DNA of 39,346 nt from CAYJBP01 sp964372025 (lineage in GTDB: Bacteria > Bacillota > Dehalobacteriia > UBA4068). The DNA lies in assembly GCA_964372025.1 (NCBI GenBank), contig CAYJPF010000011.1:1-39346 (forward strand). Reading direction: 5' to 3'. Shown here piece after piece: positions 25,159-33,157 of this stretch. The position numbers and the translations under genes are program-made. The first letter of the stretch is position 1; every line of letters starts with the position of its first letter. The notes beneath the pieces are model-generated. The model was not told the origin of the DNA, did not search any database, and was given only the letters and a program-made list of their open reading frames with translations.

Positions 25159-28100
25159 TTATAATCCTGCCCAAATCCGCTGCAAAAGCGTTACTACTTC
25201 GGCATGGGTAGTTGTACCTTCGGGATCTAAAATATTATTGCCTTTGCCTTGGATAAGCTCAATTGCTACCGCCCATTGTAAGCTGTTTACGGCATAGTCG
25301 GAAACCAGGCCATGATCGGTAAATGCTGTTAAGGGCGCTGAAGCTGTTAGATCTTGGCCAATGTACTCGGCATAACGATAAAGTATCGCTGCCATTTGCT
25401 CACGGGTAATTGTGTCATCGGGGGCAAAGGTTTGGGCATCATAGCCATCAACAATGCCATTTGCTGCAGCCCAGGCCACCGCTGGGGCATAATAGGCATC
25501 GGCTGCTACATCGGTAAAGGTTAATTCAGCGCTATCTGTGGCTAAATCGCTATCTTCAGCTTGCATGCTTAAATTTAAGCGATAAAGTAATGTTACCATC
25601 ATAGCGCGAGTAGCTTCGGTAGAAGGATTAAAGGTGGTATCGAATATACCGGCCAATAAACCCTGCTCGGCGGCAAAATGCACCGCATCATAATACCAGG
25701 CATCCACGGCCACATCACTAAACATCGACTCTGTAACTGCTGCCGTGCCTATAAAATAATAGGAAAAGTGATTGATAATAAAGGAAACAGTTTGGGTAAT
25801 CGGATCGTATACTGTTTCTTGGGCTACTATTTGGCCTGCTTCGTCCATAAAATATACTACAATATTTTCCGCTGTTTCGCCATCTTGCAAAGTATAAGGT
25901 ATAGTAACCTCTACTGTGCCGCCGCCTAAATTGCTAATCACTTTATCGCCTGCGCTTACAGTTAAATCATAAAGCGGACGATCGCCCACCTGCGCCTTTT
26001 GTTCTTCGCTTAAAGTGGAGGGATCTACTTTGGCCATTGCTAAAGTTGCCGCTGTACCGCCTTCTTGGGCAATGGTTTCTAAGGCTGTTTGCGATAAGGC
26101 CAAAGTGGCAATTTCCGTTGCCACAACCAGGCGTAATTCGGCATCGGCATCATTGGCCAATTCGGCCGGGTTAAAGGAGAAGTTAACGGTATTAGCTTCA
26201 GTTTCCGCATCGGCATTAAGCTCTACCAAAATATCCAATACCGGCAAAGGTGCATCATTGTCTGCTCCATCAAGGCCTGCTGCTGCTTGCTCGGCAGCCA
26301 AATCGTCTAAGGCATCTTCCACCATTGATTGCAATAAGCCCTCACTTGCCGTAGCCCCGGCAATATTATCTTGGCTAGTGGTAGCTAAATCGGTGCTTAC
26401 GGTTACATTAATGCTTGGCTCGGTGGTTTCGGGATCGGGATTAGTGCCGGCATCCGTGCCAAGGCCGGTATCGGCATCAGTGCCGGTACCAATTCCGGTA
26501 TTGCCATCGCCGCGATCGGGCTTGGGCGGTACCGGCAGTTTGTAAATAAGAACTTGAGTGGGATCATTGAGATCTCTTTCCAGCTCGTAAACACCTACAT
26601 TCACATCACTTATGCGCAGGGCGGCAAAAGCAGTGGCTTGCTGCGCTTCGGTTGATAATGATTGATCGAAGACGGCAACAATGCCTCTAACCATATCATC
26701 CGGATGCATAATCCCAATTGACGAGCCGGCCAACAGGTTTTCGTCAATGACAAGTCGTTGATTGGGTAAATCTATCAAGTATAATTCATTGATAATTACT
26801 TTGCCGGATAGGTTTACGTCGGCTAAGCCTGCCGTATCATCGGAATCATCACCGCCGTGCAGCTGGTCTGCGGTGCTATTTTTGATATTTATAGTTGTAT
26901 TGTTGGTTGCGTCACCGCTTCCGTAAACAGAGCTTATAATAGTAGAATCCGTGATGTTGATTGTAGCTTCGCCCACCGTTCCATGTACTCCTGCGGCTTG
27001 AACAGTGTCTACAGTGCTACCCTTTATCGTTATTTCCGTCTTCACAGTATGGTCACCTGTACTTCTGTGGCCGCCGTAAACGTATTTTACATTGGCATTG
27101 TTTATTTCGATGTTTGTAAGAGTGGTATCGTCACCGTATATTCTGGGATATGAACCGTCTCCGTGAACTTCATTGACATGACCACCGTTGATTATTACAC
27201 TTGTCGTTTTGGTTTCGCCCTGATATCCGCCGCCGTAAATTATTATATTCTTATTTATTTCAGGGTCGGTGTTGTTGATTATTACGTTTGTTGCACCGGT
27301 TTTGCTACTAGAACTATAACTGCCGCCGTAAATGTATCCCGGGTCATAAAATCTGGCTTTTGATAAATCCACAGTTACGTTTGTTTCGCTGACTGTACCA
27401 TCATGGCTTCCGCCGTAGATTTCACTCATCACGCCGCCATTCACTTTTACTGTTGTTTTAACTATACTACCTTCGTTGTCAAATCCAGCCTGACCATTAC
27501 CGCCGAAAACATACCCGTCGTAATAGTTATTTTCTCCTGTTTTTAATCCTATTTGGCCACCATTGATCACTACCGTTGTGCTGTTGCTGACAGAAGCTTC
27601 ACCATTTCCACCACCGTAAACACTGTCGGTGATATGGGCCCCTCCGTCGATAGTTACGAATGTATTTCCAGCTGTTTCACTATCACCTATAATATTACTA
27701 TTACTTCCACCGCCGTAAACATCCTCGACTATCGCATCACCTTTCACGGTGACGTAAGTATTGCCGATGACATTTCCTGGCCCACTTATATTTAGTGAGC
27801 TGCCACCGTAAATAATCTTAACCTGGCCGCCGGTCATTGTGATCTTTGTGTTGCCGGTTAGCGCACCTGACTCCCTGCCACCGTAAATGGTCCAGTCCGA
27901 CATATCGTAGTTCTCAAAGGTCGTGCTTTGGTCCCCCCACTTGGCCACAAGCGGAGTTTTCTCCCCTTCATCAAGCACCTCATTATTATTAGTATCCACA
28001 TAAACAGTAGTAGTGCCGGGCTCCGTACCCGCAACTATTATAATAGCTGTCCCATTAGCATGAAGACTATTACTGAAGTATGTTGGCTCTTCCACTCCAT

Positions 28101-28212
28101 TACCGTCCGCCGCAGCCGTACCCACAAAACTAAACATAAAAACCAGCATAATCCCGAACATCATTATATGCTGCCCAAAAACTCGCTTTTTTTGACCTCG
28201 CTTGATTTCCAT
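25159..28212 (-). CDS. Secreted beta-helix protein with three C-terminal SLH domains
   Basis: The 1017-residue protein has a signal peptide (about residues 15-36, FGIMLVFMFSFVGTAAADG). A long N-terminal repeat region of about 400 residues has recurring VYGGG/IYGG turns every 20-30 residues (TVKGDAIVEDVYGGGS...), as in right-handed beta-helices or adhesin-like envelope proteins. A Pro/Thr/Asp-rich linker and a middle domain follow. Three S-layer-homology repeats (MFSDVAVDAWYYDAV..., FTDVAADAYYAPAV..., FTDHGLVSDYAVNSL...) end the protein and should bind pyruvylated wall polymer. The start has AAAGGAGC upstream and a strong promoter at 28258-28286. It is not part of the LPXTG pair, being convergent with it. 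Ligand unknown. Confidence 0.92.
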   Translation of the reverse strand: MEIKRGQKKRVFGQHIMMFGIMLVFMFSFVGTAAADGNGVEEPTYFSNSLHANGTAIIIVAGTEPGTTTVYVDTNNNEVLDEGEKTPLVAKWGDQSTTFENYDMSDWTIYGGRESGALTGNTKITMTGGQVKIIYGGSSLNISGPGNVIGNTYVTVKGDAIVEDVYGGGSNSNIIGDSETAGNTFVTIDGGAHITDSVYGGGNGEASVSNSTTVVINGGQIGLKTGENNYYDGYVFGGNGQAGFDNEGSIVKTTVKVNGGVMSEIYGGSHDGTVSETNVTVDLSKARFYDPGYIYGGSYSSSSKTGATNVIINNTDPEINKNIIIYGGGYQGETKTTSVIINGGHVNEVHGDGSYPRIYGDDTTLTNIEINNANVKYVYGGHRSTGDHTVKTEITIKGSTVDTVQAAGVHGTVGEATINITDSTIISSVYGSGDATNNTTINIKNSTADQLHGGDDSDDTAGLADVNLSGKVIINELYLIDLPNQRLVIDENLLAGSSIGIMHPDDMVRGIVAVFDQSLSTEAQQATAFAALRISDVNVGVYELERDLNDPTQVLIYKLPVPPKPDRGDGNTGIGTGTDADTGLGTDAGTNPDPETTEPSINVTVSTDLATTSQDNIAGATASEGLLQSMVEDALDDLAAEQAAAGLDGADNDAPLPVLDILVELNADAETEANTVNFSFNPAELANDADAELRLVVATEIATLALSQTALETIAQEGGTAATLAMAKVDPSTLSEEQKAQVGDRPLYDLTVSAGDKVISNLGGGTVEVTIPYTLQDGETAENIVVYFMDEAGQIVAQETVYDPITQTVSFIINHFSYYFIGTAAVTESMFSDVAVDAWYYDAVHFAAEQGLLAGIFDTTFNPSTEATRAMMVTLLYRLNLSMQAEDSDLATDSAELTFTDVAADAYYAPAVAWAAANGIVDGYDAQTFAPDDTITREQMAAILYRYAEYIGQDLTASAPLTAFTDHGLVSDYAVNSLQWAVAIELIQGKGNNILDPEGTTTHAEVVTLLQRIWAGL

Positions 28213-28257
28213 AAAAAATAGCTCCTTTGTATTTTGGTATTTAAAACAGATAAATTA

Positions 28258-28286
28258 ATTATAGCAAAATACATGATTAAAGTCAA
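28258..28286 (-). promoter_or_regulatory. Promoter of the SLH protein gene
   Basis: On the minus strand TTGACT (28286-28281), a 17-bp spacer and TATAAT (28263-28258), about 45-75 bp before the ATG. Confidence 0.7.
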
Positions 28287-28375
28287 ATATATTTAACAAT
28301 CGAAAGGCCTAGCCTAACCTATGGCATGGGATTTATCGCCTTGATAAATCTATATATTGCTGATGGAAAATTTTA

Positions 28376-28411
28376 GGGGGCTGCCGCAATAACTGCGACA
28401 GCCCCCTTTTT
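28376..28411. terminator. GGGGGCTGCCGCA-type hairpin after the lipoprotein gene
   Basis: GGGGGCTGCCGCA (28376-28388) pairs with TGCGACAGCCCCC (28394-28406), with one mismatch. It sits 12 bp past the lipoprotein stop. The T run is on the plus-strand side, so its efficiency for the minus-strand operon is uncertain. Confidence 0.65.
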
Positions 28412-28417
28412 AATACT

Positions 28418-29392
28418 TTATTCTAATCCGTACTCTGCTTTATAATCTTCGTAGCCGGGGGGCAATGTTTCGGTTGCCTCATCCCATTTGGCTCCTTCTT
28501 CACGCAAGTATACAGTAAAATTGAATAAATCATCTTCATATTCATATAAATGCGTAAAAGAAATAGCTCCCAGCAAATATGTACCCGACATATTCAAGGT
28601 GTCCATTTCGGTTATCAAGCGATCAAAAACCCAGCCATCATCAGTTACCAATGGCACAAAACCATTTTGATTAAACTCGATATAATAACTTAATAAAGGG
28701 ATATCATTATCAAAATCATTGCTGGCATAAATCTCGAAAAAGGGATATTCCTGGCCTTGAGCAATCCTGCCCCAAATATCATAAACACCATCAGGATAAT
28801 CCTCGGAACGCGAATTCCAAATCTCCAGCGAACCATACCACTGCGTACCCACAGTTAAACCGGTAGCTGATATTGCATCTTGGGCAAGATCTTCCAAACC
28901 GCTTAAACTGCCCTCGGCAGCTTCAATAGCTGCCCATTCGCTACTGCCTTCTAAAGTAAAAGCAAAATTAGAATCTGCATCCAAGTTTAAAATTATGGTA
29001 TCGCCTTCTTTAGTCATAGTGATAGTAGAGCCGGTGGCATCGGTTACTTCCATGGTAGCAGCATCATAGCTAATATTTTCGGATTCTTCGCCGGATAAAG
29101 CAAATATACCGCTGCCATCATCATTAAGCTGCAAATAACTGCCTTCGGCCATATCAAAACTTATTAAATCGGCATAAACCATTGCGCTATCCCCAAAACC
29201 TACCGAAGATAATAAATAAGTGCCGGCAATGCCGCTAGCAGCATCTTCAACTATTGGCTCATCTAGCGGCTCATCCTCTTCCGGGGGTACCGGCGAAGTA
29301 AGTATTTCATACTCTTCATCACTTACTCCGCAAGCAGCTATGCTAAAAACCATCACCATAGCTACCATAAATACTAATATTTTTTTAAACAT
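28418..29392 (-). CDS. Lipoprotein of unknown function
   Basis: I start at ATG 29392, with AAGGAGAATATC upstream. The longer frame to 29440 would overlap the previous gene. The 324-residue product has a lipoprotein signal peptide ending SIAAC, with Cys21 as the lipidated residue, then an acidic Pro/Glu-rich linker (SPVPPEEDEPLDEP). Two repeats of a small beta-rich domain follow, each with GTYLLSSVGF or GTYLLGAISF, in the style of lipocalin-like or immunoglobulin-like lipoproteins. It is anchored to the outer face of the membrane. It is the last gene of the SPFH/TPM operon, 20 bp after the QGYG-repeat gene, so it may belong to the same envelope system. No function can be assigned. Confidence 0.8.
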   Translation of the reverse strand: MFKKILVFMVAMVMVFSIAACGVSDEEYEILTSPVPPEEDEPLDEPIVEDAASGIAGTYLLSSVGFGDSAMVYADLISFDMAEGSYLQLNDDGSGIFALSGEESENISYDAATMEVTDATGSTITMTKEGDTIILNLDADSNFAFTLEGSSEWAAIEAAEGSLSGLEDLAQDAISATGLTVGTQWYGSLEIWNSRSEDYPDGVYDIWGRIAQGQEYPFFEIYASNDFDNDIPLLSYYIEFNQNGFVPLVTDDGWVFDRLITEMDTLNMSGTYLLGAISFTHLYEYEDDLFNFTVYLREEGAKWDEATETLPPGYEDYKAEYGLE

Positions 29393-29412
29393 GATATTCT
29401 CCTTAATATAAA

Positions 29413-30567
29413 TTACATGGGGCTGGTGCAAAATGGGCATTTACCATTGGCATCGGGGGTAGCGCTAGCACCGCAAACGCCGCAAACTCCGCCCATCGGG
29501 GCAGCACCGGCAAAGCCCTGCTGCGGCGGCTGACCATAACCCTGCTGCGGCGGCTGGCCATAGCCCTGCTGCGGCGGCTGACCATAGCCCTGCTGCGGCG
29601 GCTGGCCATAACCCTGCTGCGGCGGCTGACCATAGCCCTGCTGCGGCGGCTGGCCATAGCCCTGCTGCGGCGGCTGACCATAGCCCTGCTGCGGCGGCTG
29701 GCCATAACCCTGCTGCGGCGGCTGACCATAGCCCTGCTGCGGCGGCTGGCCATAACCCTGCTNNNNNNNNNNNNNNNNNNNNNNNNNNNNNNNNNNNNNN
29801 NNNNNNNNNNNNNNNNNNNNNNNNNNNNNNNNNNNNNNNNNNNNNNNNNNNNNNNNNNNNNNCTGCGGCGGCTGACCATAGCCCTGCTGCGGCGGCTGGC
29901 CATAGCCCTGCTGCGGCTGCTGGCCATAGCCCTGCTGCGGCGGTTGACCATAGCCCTGCTGCGGCTGCTGGCCGCTAAGTATGGCGCAGATTTCATTGCC
30001 CATTTGCTGATAGCGGACATAACGCGGGCCGCCTACCCGCTCGATATCTTCATTGCTATCATCTAAGCGGAATTTAATATCGTCAAACCAGGGGCTATCA
30101 ATTTGGATATCAACCCAGAACTGATATTTGTTTTTATAACGAGGCGGATTAAAGCTTTCGCGGCGGCCATCGCCATCGCGCTCGCGGCGATAAATTTCTT
30201 CTCGGCTTTCCCGTATATCCAGATTAACGCTTAAAACTTGGCTAATCTTGATGATATCGGGGTTGCGCTCGCGCCAATTATCATAGCTGCAATAGATAAA
30301 GGTGCCATTGCGCTCGTCTACCTTAATTTCATTATCCTTGCCCAAAGAACGGCTTGGCTGAAAGGCAGCTAAAGCTTGCTCGTTTTGGCGACGATACTCT
30401 AATTGGCTTTTAATTTCGTCCACAGTGGAATGCTTGCGCTCGCTAAAGAGGGGCGAGAGTAATTTGGCACAATCTTTGCACATATCACCGTCTTCTAATT
30501 TGCGATTACCTAATAAACCTATTTTTTCGCCACAAATATCACATTCTTTTTTGTCAAATAAACCCAT
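29413..30567 (-). CDS. DUF4428-like zinc-ribbon protein with long QGYGQPPQ low-complexity repeat
   Basis: The N-terminus is a DUF4428-type zinc ribbon (Cys9, Cys12, Cys30, Cys33) followed by a compact domain to about residue 195 (KNKYQFWVDIQIDSPWFDD...). A Gln/Tyr/Gly/Pro repeat of 8-residue units (QQGYGQPP) then runs through a 100-N gap, so its length is unknown; at least 18 units are visible. A second zinc ribbon (CGVCGAS ... CPFC) closes the protein. There is no signal peptide, so it is cytosolic. The Tyr/Gln/Gly-rich repeat resembles phase-separating low-complexity domains such as FUS. It is preceded by the TPM gene (26 bp gap) and followed by the lipoprotein gene. Function not known. Confidence 0.85.
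   Translation of the reverse strand: MGLFDKKECDICGEKIGLLGNRKLEDGDMCKDCAKLLSPLFSERKHSTVDEIKSQLEYRRQNEQALAAFQPSRSLGKDNEIKVDERNGTFIYCSYDNWRERNPDIIKISQVLSVNLDIRESREEIYRRERDGDGRRESFNPPRYKNKYQFWVDIQIDSPWFDDIKFRLDDSNEDIERVGGPRYVRYQQMGNEICAILSGQQPQQGYGQPPQQGYGQQPQQGYGQPPQQGYGQPPQXXXXXXXXXXXXXXXXXXXXXXXXXXXXXXXXXXQGYGQPPQQGYGQPPQQGYGQPPQQGYGQPPQQGYGQPPQQGYGQPPQQGYGQPPQQGYGQPPQQGYGQPPQQGYGQPPQQGFAGAAPMGGVCGVCGASATPDANGKCPFCTSPM
29519..29974 (-). repeat. 24-bp tandem repeat encoding QGYGQPPQ, with assembly gap
   Basis: Near-identical 24-bp units (CTGCTGCGGCGGCTGGCCAT and following) alternate between GGCCATA and TGACCATA forms. Sequence on both sides of the N run is in the same frame. Confidence 0.9.
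29763..29862. other. Assembly gap (100 N)
   Basis: Exactly 100 N inside the QGYGQPPQ repeat; true length unknown. Confidence 0.99.
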
Positions 30568-30593
30568 AATGATTAACCCCTTTCCAAAATTAT

Positions 30594-31940
30594 TTAACGT
30601 TTACGATTGCCGCCACTGCTCTTATTTTCCTGCTTGCGTGTGCGGGTGGTGTTTTCATACAAAAAGCGGTCATAGCTTTGTTGCAACTGAAACGAACCGG
30701 GGCGCACATAATCGGCTGCTTCGGTTTTGGTAACAGCCGTATTCATTTTGGCTTTCATCGAGCCGGTTACTAAAAAGGCAATAATTATACCGCCGATCAA
30801 AGCAATAAGTATACTCATAAAAATATTTCCCTCACTTTCTCCATTATCACTATAAGGCATGCCTGCTGCCGCTGCTGCGTAAAAAATGCCAATTTCGTCA
30901 AGATAAGCAGTACAGGCACCATATAAATCATCATTTTGCAGATAAGGATCAATTATCTTATCAATACGATCAAGAGCTGGCTCGGTAATAGCTGTATGGC
31001 CAAAACCGCGACCAATAGTAATACTTTCTCGGCCGGCCGGACTATAGCCAAAAACTATACCATCCCTGCTTTGATCAACCGCATCATGCAACTCGATATA
31101 TGTTTCTAAACTTTGGCCTTGCAAATTATTGCTGATAATCAAAGTGATATCACTATTATAAGCGCTGCTAATCATTGCTGCCTTGGCTTCTAATTGGCTT
31201 AGCTGATCGGCCGCTAAAAGCCCGGCCTCATCCACAATATAGCCGCCGGTTGGGATGGTAGCAGCATCGGTAGTACTTTCGCTACCGCCAATATCAATGG
31301 TAGTGTCGGCATCATTATTATTGGCTAAGCTGCCGCTAGCAGCATCACTTGCATCGCCTGCGGCTGCGCCGCTAATTTCGGCCTCGATAACTGCTAAGCC
31401 GGCGATAAAAGCCGCATCATAATCGCCATTGGTATCTAAATCAACCATGGCATCAAATACCCTGCCATCCAAATCGGTATTGAGCAAATACTCCAAATCG
31501 CCATAAGGATAGATGGCAATTGTATTTTCGATCCAATCGGATACTACCAATACCCCCGAGGCATAACTTTCATCCAAGTTGATATCATTGAATAAATAGG
31601 CTGCATAGCCGCTCCAGCTTAAATTATCATAGGGTGTGCCTACATTACGGGTTAAGGCCAAAAATCCATAATTTAGCTCTTCGCTAAGGCTGCTATATAC
31701 CTCGTTAATGGCCAGCCGCTCTTCTTCGGTCATTACAAAGGCCAGGTCGAAAACATATTGATAGGCAGCATTATCATAGGCAAAGGTTGTATAATCGCCA
31801 TAATAATAATCATCATAATAAGCATAATAATAGTTATCATAATAAGTATCATCATAAGCATTATCGGCAGCCATTGCCGTAAAAGGCAAGCTTAAAGCTA
31901 AGATTGCTAAAATAATTATCATAAATAATTTAGCTTTCAT
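30594..31940 (-). CDS. TPM-domain membrane protein (YdjH-like) with Tyr-rich N-terminal segment
   Basis: The 448-residue protein has a signal peptide (residues 1-24, ending TAMAAD), then an unusual Tyr/Asp-rich stretch at 29-62 (YDDTYYDNYYYAYYDDYYYG). Two TPM/UPF0603-type domains follow: one at about 60-190 (FVMTEEERLAINEVYSSL) and one at about 235-355 (YIVDEAGLLAADQLSQLE). A single membrane helix lies at about 372-392 (IFMSILIALIGGIIIAFLV), with a basic cytosolic tail rich in Lys/Arg. TPM proteins include plant photosystem repair phosphatases; Bacillus YdjH belongs to UPF0603. It lies 16 bp after the YdjG-like gene. The Tyr-rich patch is outside the cell if topology is as predicted. Function in this module is inferred. 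Confidence 0.87.
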   Translation of the reverse strand: MKAKLFMIIILAILALSLPFTAMAADNAYDDTYYDNYYYAYYDDYYYGDYTTFAYDNAAYQYVFDLAFVMTEEERLAINEVYSSLSEELNYGFLALTRNVGTPYDNLSWSGYAAYLFNDINLDESYASGVLVVSDWIENTIAIYPYGDLEYLLNTDLDGRVFDAMVDLDTNGDYDAAFIAGLAVIEAEISGAAAGDASDAASGSLANNNDADTTIDIGGSESTTDAATIPTGGYIVDEAGLLAADQLSQLEAKAAMISSAYNSDITLIISNNLQGQSLETYIELHDAVDQSRDGIVFGYSPAGRESITIGRGFGHTAITEPALDRIDKIIDPYLQNDDLYGACTAYLDEIGIFYAAAAAGMPYSDNGESEGNIFMSILIALIGGIIIAFLVTGSMKAKMNTAVTKTEAADYVRPGSFQLQQSYDRFLYENTTRTRKQENKSSGGNRKR

Positions 31941-31956
31941 CTGCCTAACCTCCTAC

Positions 31957-33069
31957 CTATAATACGGCCTGCGCAATTAAGTAAAGGGGAATAGCCGAGG
32001 CAATCGTTATCCCTAAGCGATACAGCCATAACTTGCCCTTATCAATAGGCAAGCGGCCCGAAACACGGCCGGTTTGACCATTAATTGCAAATTGATACAG
32101 CTCGCCATTAAACTTGGTATTTAGCATCCAAATTGGCAGTAAGGCATATTTGATATCTTCACCATGCATATTAATAAAGCTGCTGTTTTTATTAACAGTG
32201 GTATAGCCGCTAACCGTATTTTTAAGGCTATCTTCCAAAGAACCCTCCACACGATTAGAGGCCCGCTCGGAGCATTCTTCTACCCCTACATCAAATTTAT
32301 CGGCAAAATAGCCGGCCATATACATGGGGCTAAATTCGGCAATTTCCTGATAATTAAAAGGCTCTACGCCATCCATATATTTATCGTCCATTTTAGTGGA
32401 GGCATCAACCGGGATATTATCAAAAGCCACATTACCGGCTCTAAAAACATCATAAGTTTTGGTTTGGGTATAATTATAATTGCTATCGCTCCAGCGCCTT
32501 ACCTTGGTGGCCGTAAAATTCATATGGCCGCTACCGCTACAGGTAAATAACCAAAACGGCACATAAAGGCCGCTAATTTTTTGCAAGCGATTGCCGGCAG
32601 TAAAACTGCTGGGTAAAAGCGGCTTGCCTTTATAAAAATCACGCAGCATATTTTGTGCCTGATCGCGATTAATTTTAAATGGCAAAACATAATCCGGTTT
32701 AACCATACCGCTAACATTACCGCTCATTACCACCGGATTACCACAATACATACATTCGGTAGCCACCGTATTACCATCGGAAACAACCTCGGCGCCGCAG
32801 GATGTGCAAATAAAGCCGGCCTGCTCGCCCATATTTTGCTGATTATCAACATAACCGGCCAAGTTCCAATCGATATTGGTACCGGTTTCGGCAGCTTGCG
32901 CTTGCATTTGTGCCTCGGCATCCGGTTGATTAAATAAACCTTGCGGAAACTCGCTATCACAAGAAGCACAAAGCAGCATTTGCTTTTCCGGGCTAAACTC
33001 TAAAGGCGCCCCACAAGCAGGGCATTGGTACTTTAACATCGGGTCGTTCAAACTGAGCCCTCCTTTCAA
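31957..33069 (-). CDS. Zinc-ribbon membrane protein, YdjG-like
   Basis: The 370-residue protein begins with two zinc ribbons (CPACGAP ... CASC and CTSCGAE ... CMYC). A beta-rich core with VPFWLFTC and the C-terminal YALLPIWMLNTKFNGE motif follow, then one or two membrane helices at the end (LWLYRLGITIASAIPLYLIAQAVL, cited in part). This matches the Clostridia family usually called TFIIB-type zinc ribbon or PriA-like protein, of which Bacillus YdjG is the best studied; YdjG, YdjH and YdjI link PspA to the membrane. It is encoded between the SPFH and TPM genes, the same trio as ydjGHI. The 88-bp gap to the SPFH gene holds a strong hairpin. No pspA is present. Confidence 0.85.
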   Translation of the reverse strand: MKGGLSLNDPMLKYQCPACGAPLEFSPEKQMLLCASCDSEFPQGLFNQPDAEAQMQAQAAETGTNIDWNLAGYVDNQQNMGEQAGFICTSCGAEVVSDGNTVATECMYCGNPVVMSGNVSGMVKPDYVLPFKINRDQAQNMLRDFYKGKPLLPSSFTAGNRLQKISGLYVPFWLFTCSGSGHMNFTATKVRRWSDSNYNYTQTKTYDVFRAGNVAFDNIPVDASTKMDDKYMDGVEPFNYQEIAEFSPMYMAGYFADKFDVGVEECSERASNRVEGSLEDSLKNTVSGYTTVNKNSSFINMHGEDIKYALLPIWMLNTKFNGELYQFAINGQTGRVSGRLPIDKGKLWLYRLGITIASAIPLYLIAQAVL

Positions 33070-33107
33070 GTTGGCTAGCTGCCTGCTAAATAGCCGGGCT
33101 AGCTAAG

Positions 33108-33147
33108 GGCATAGGTTTTAGCAGCCAAGCTAGCTAAAACCTATGCC
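33108..33147 (-). other. 15-bp perfect hairpin between the SPFH and YdjG-like genes
   Basis: GGCATAGGTTTTAGC (33108-33122) pairs exactly with GCTAAAACCTATGCC (33133-33147), with a ten-base loop. There is no T run after it on the minus strand, so it looks more like an mRNA stability or processing element than a terminator. Confidence 0.65.
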
Positions 33148-33157
33148 TAATTATTAT

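Noticed and set aside
29519..29974. CRISPR array
   Set aside because: The 24-bp repeats are contiguous with no spacers and form an in-frame coding repeat.
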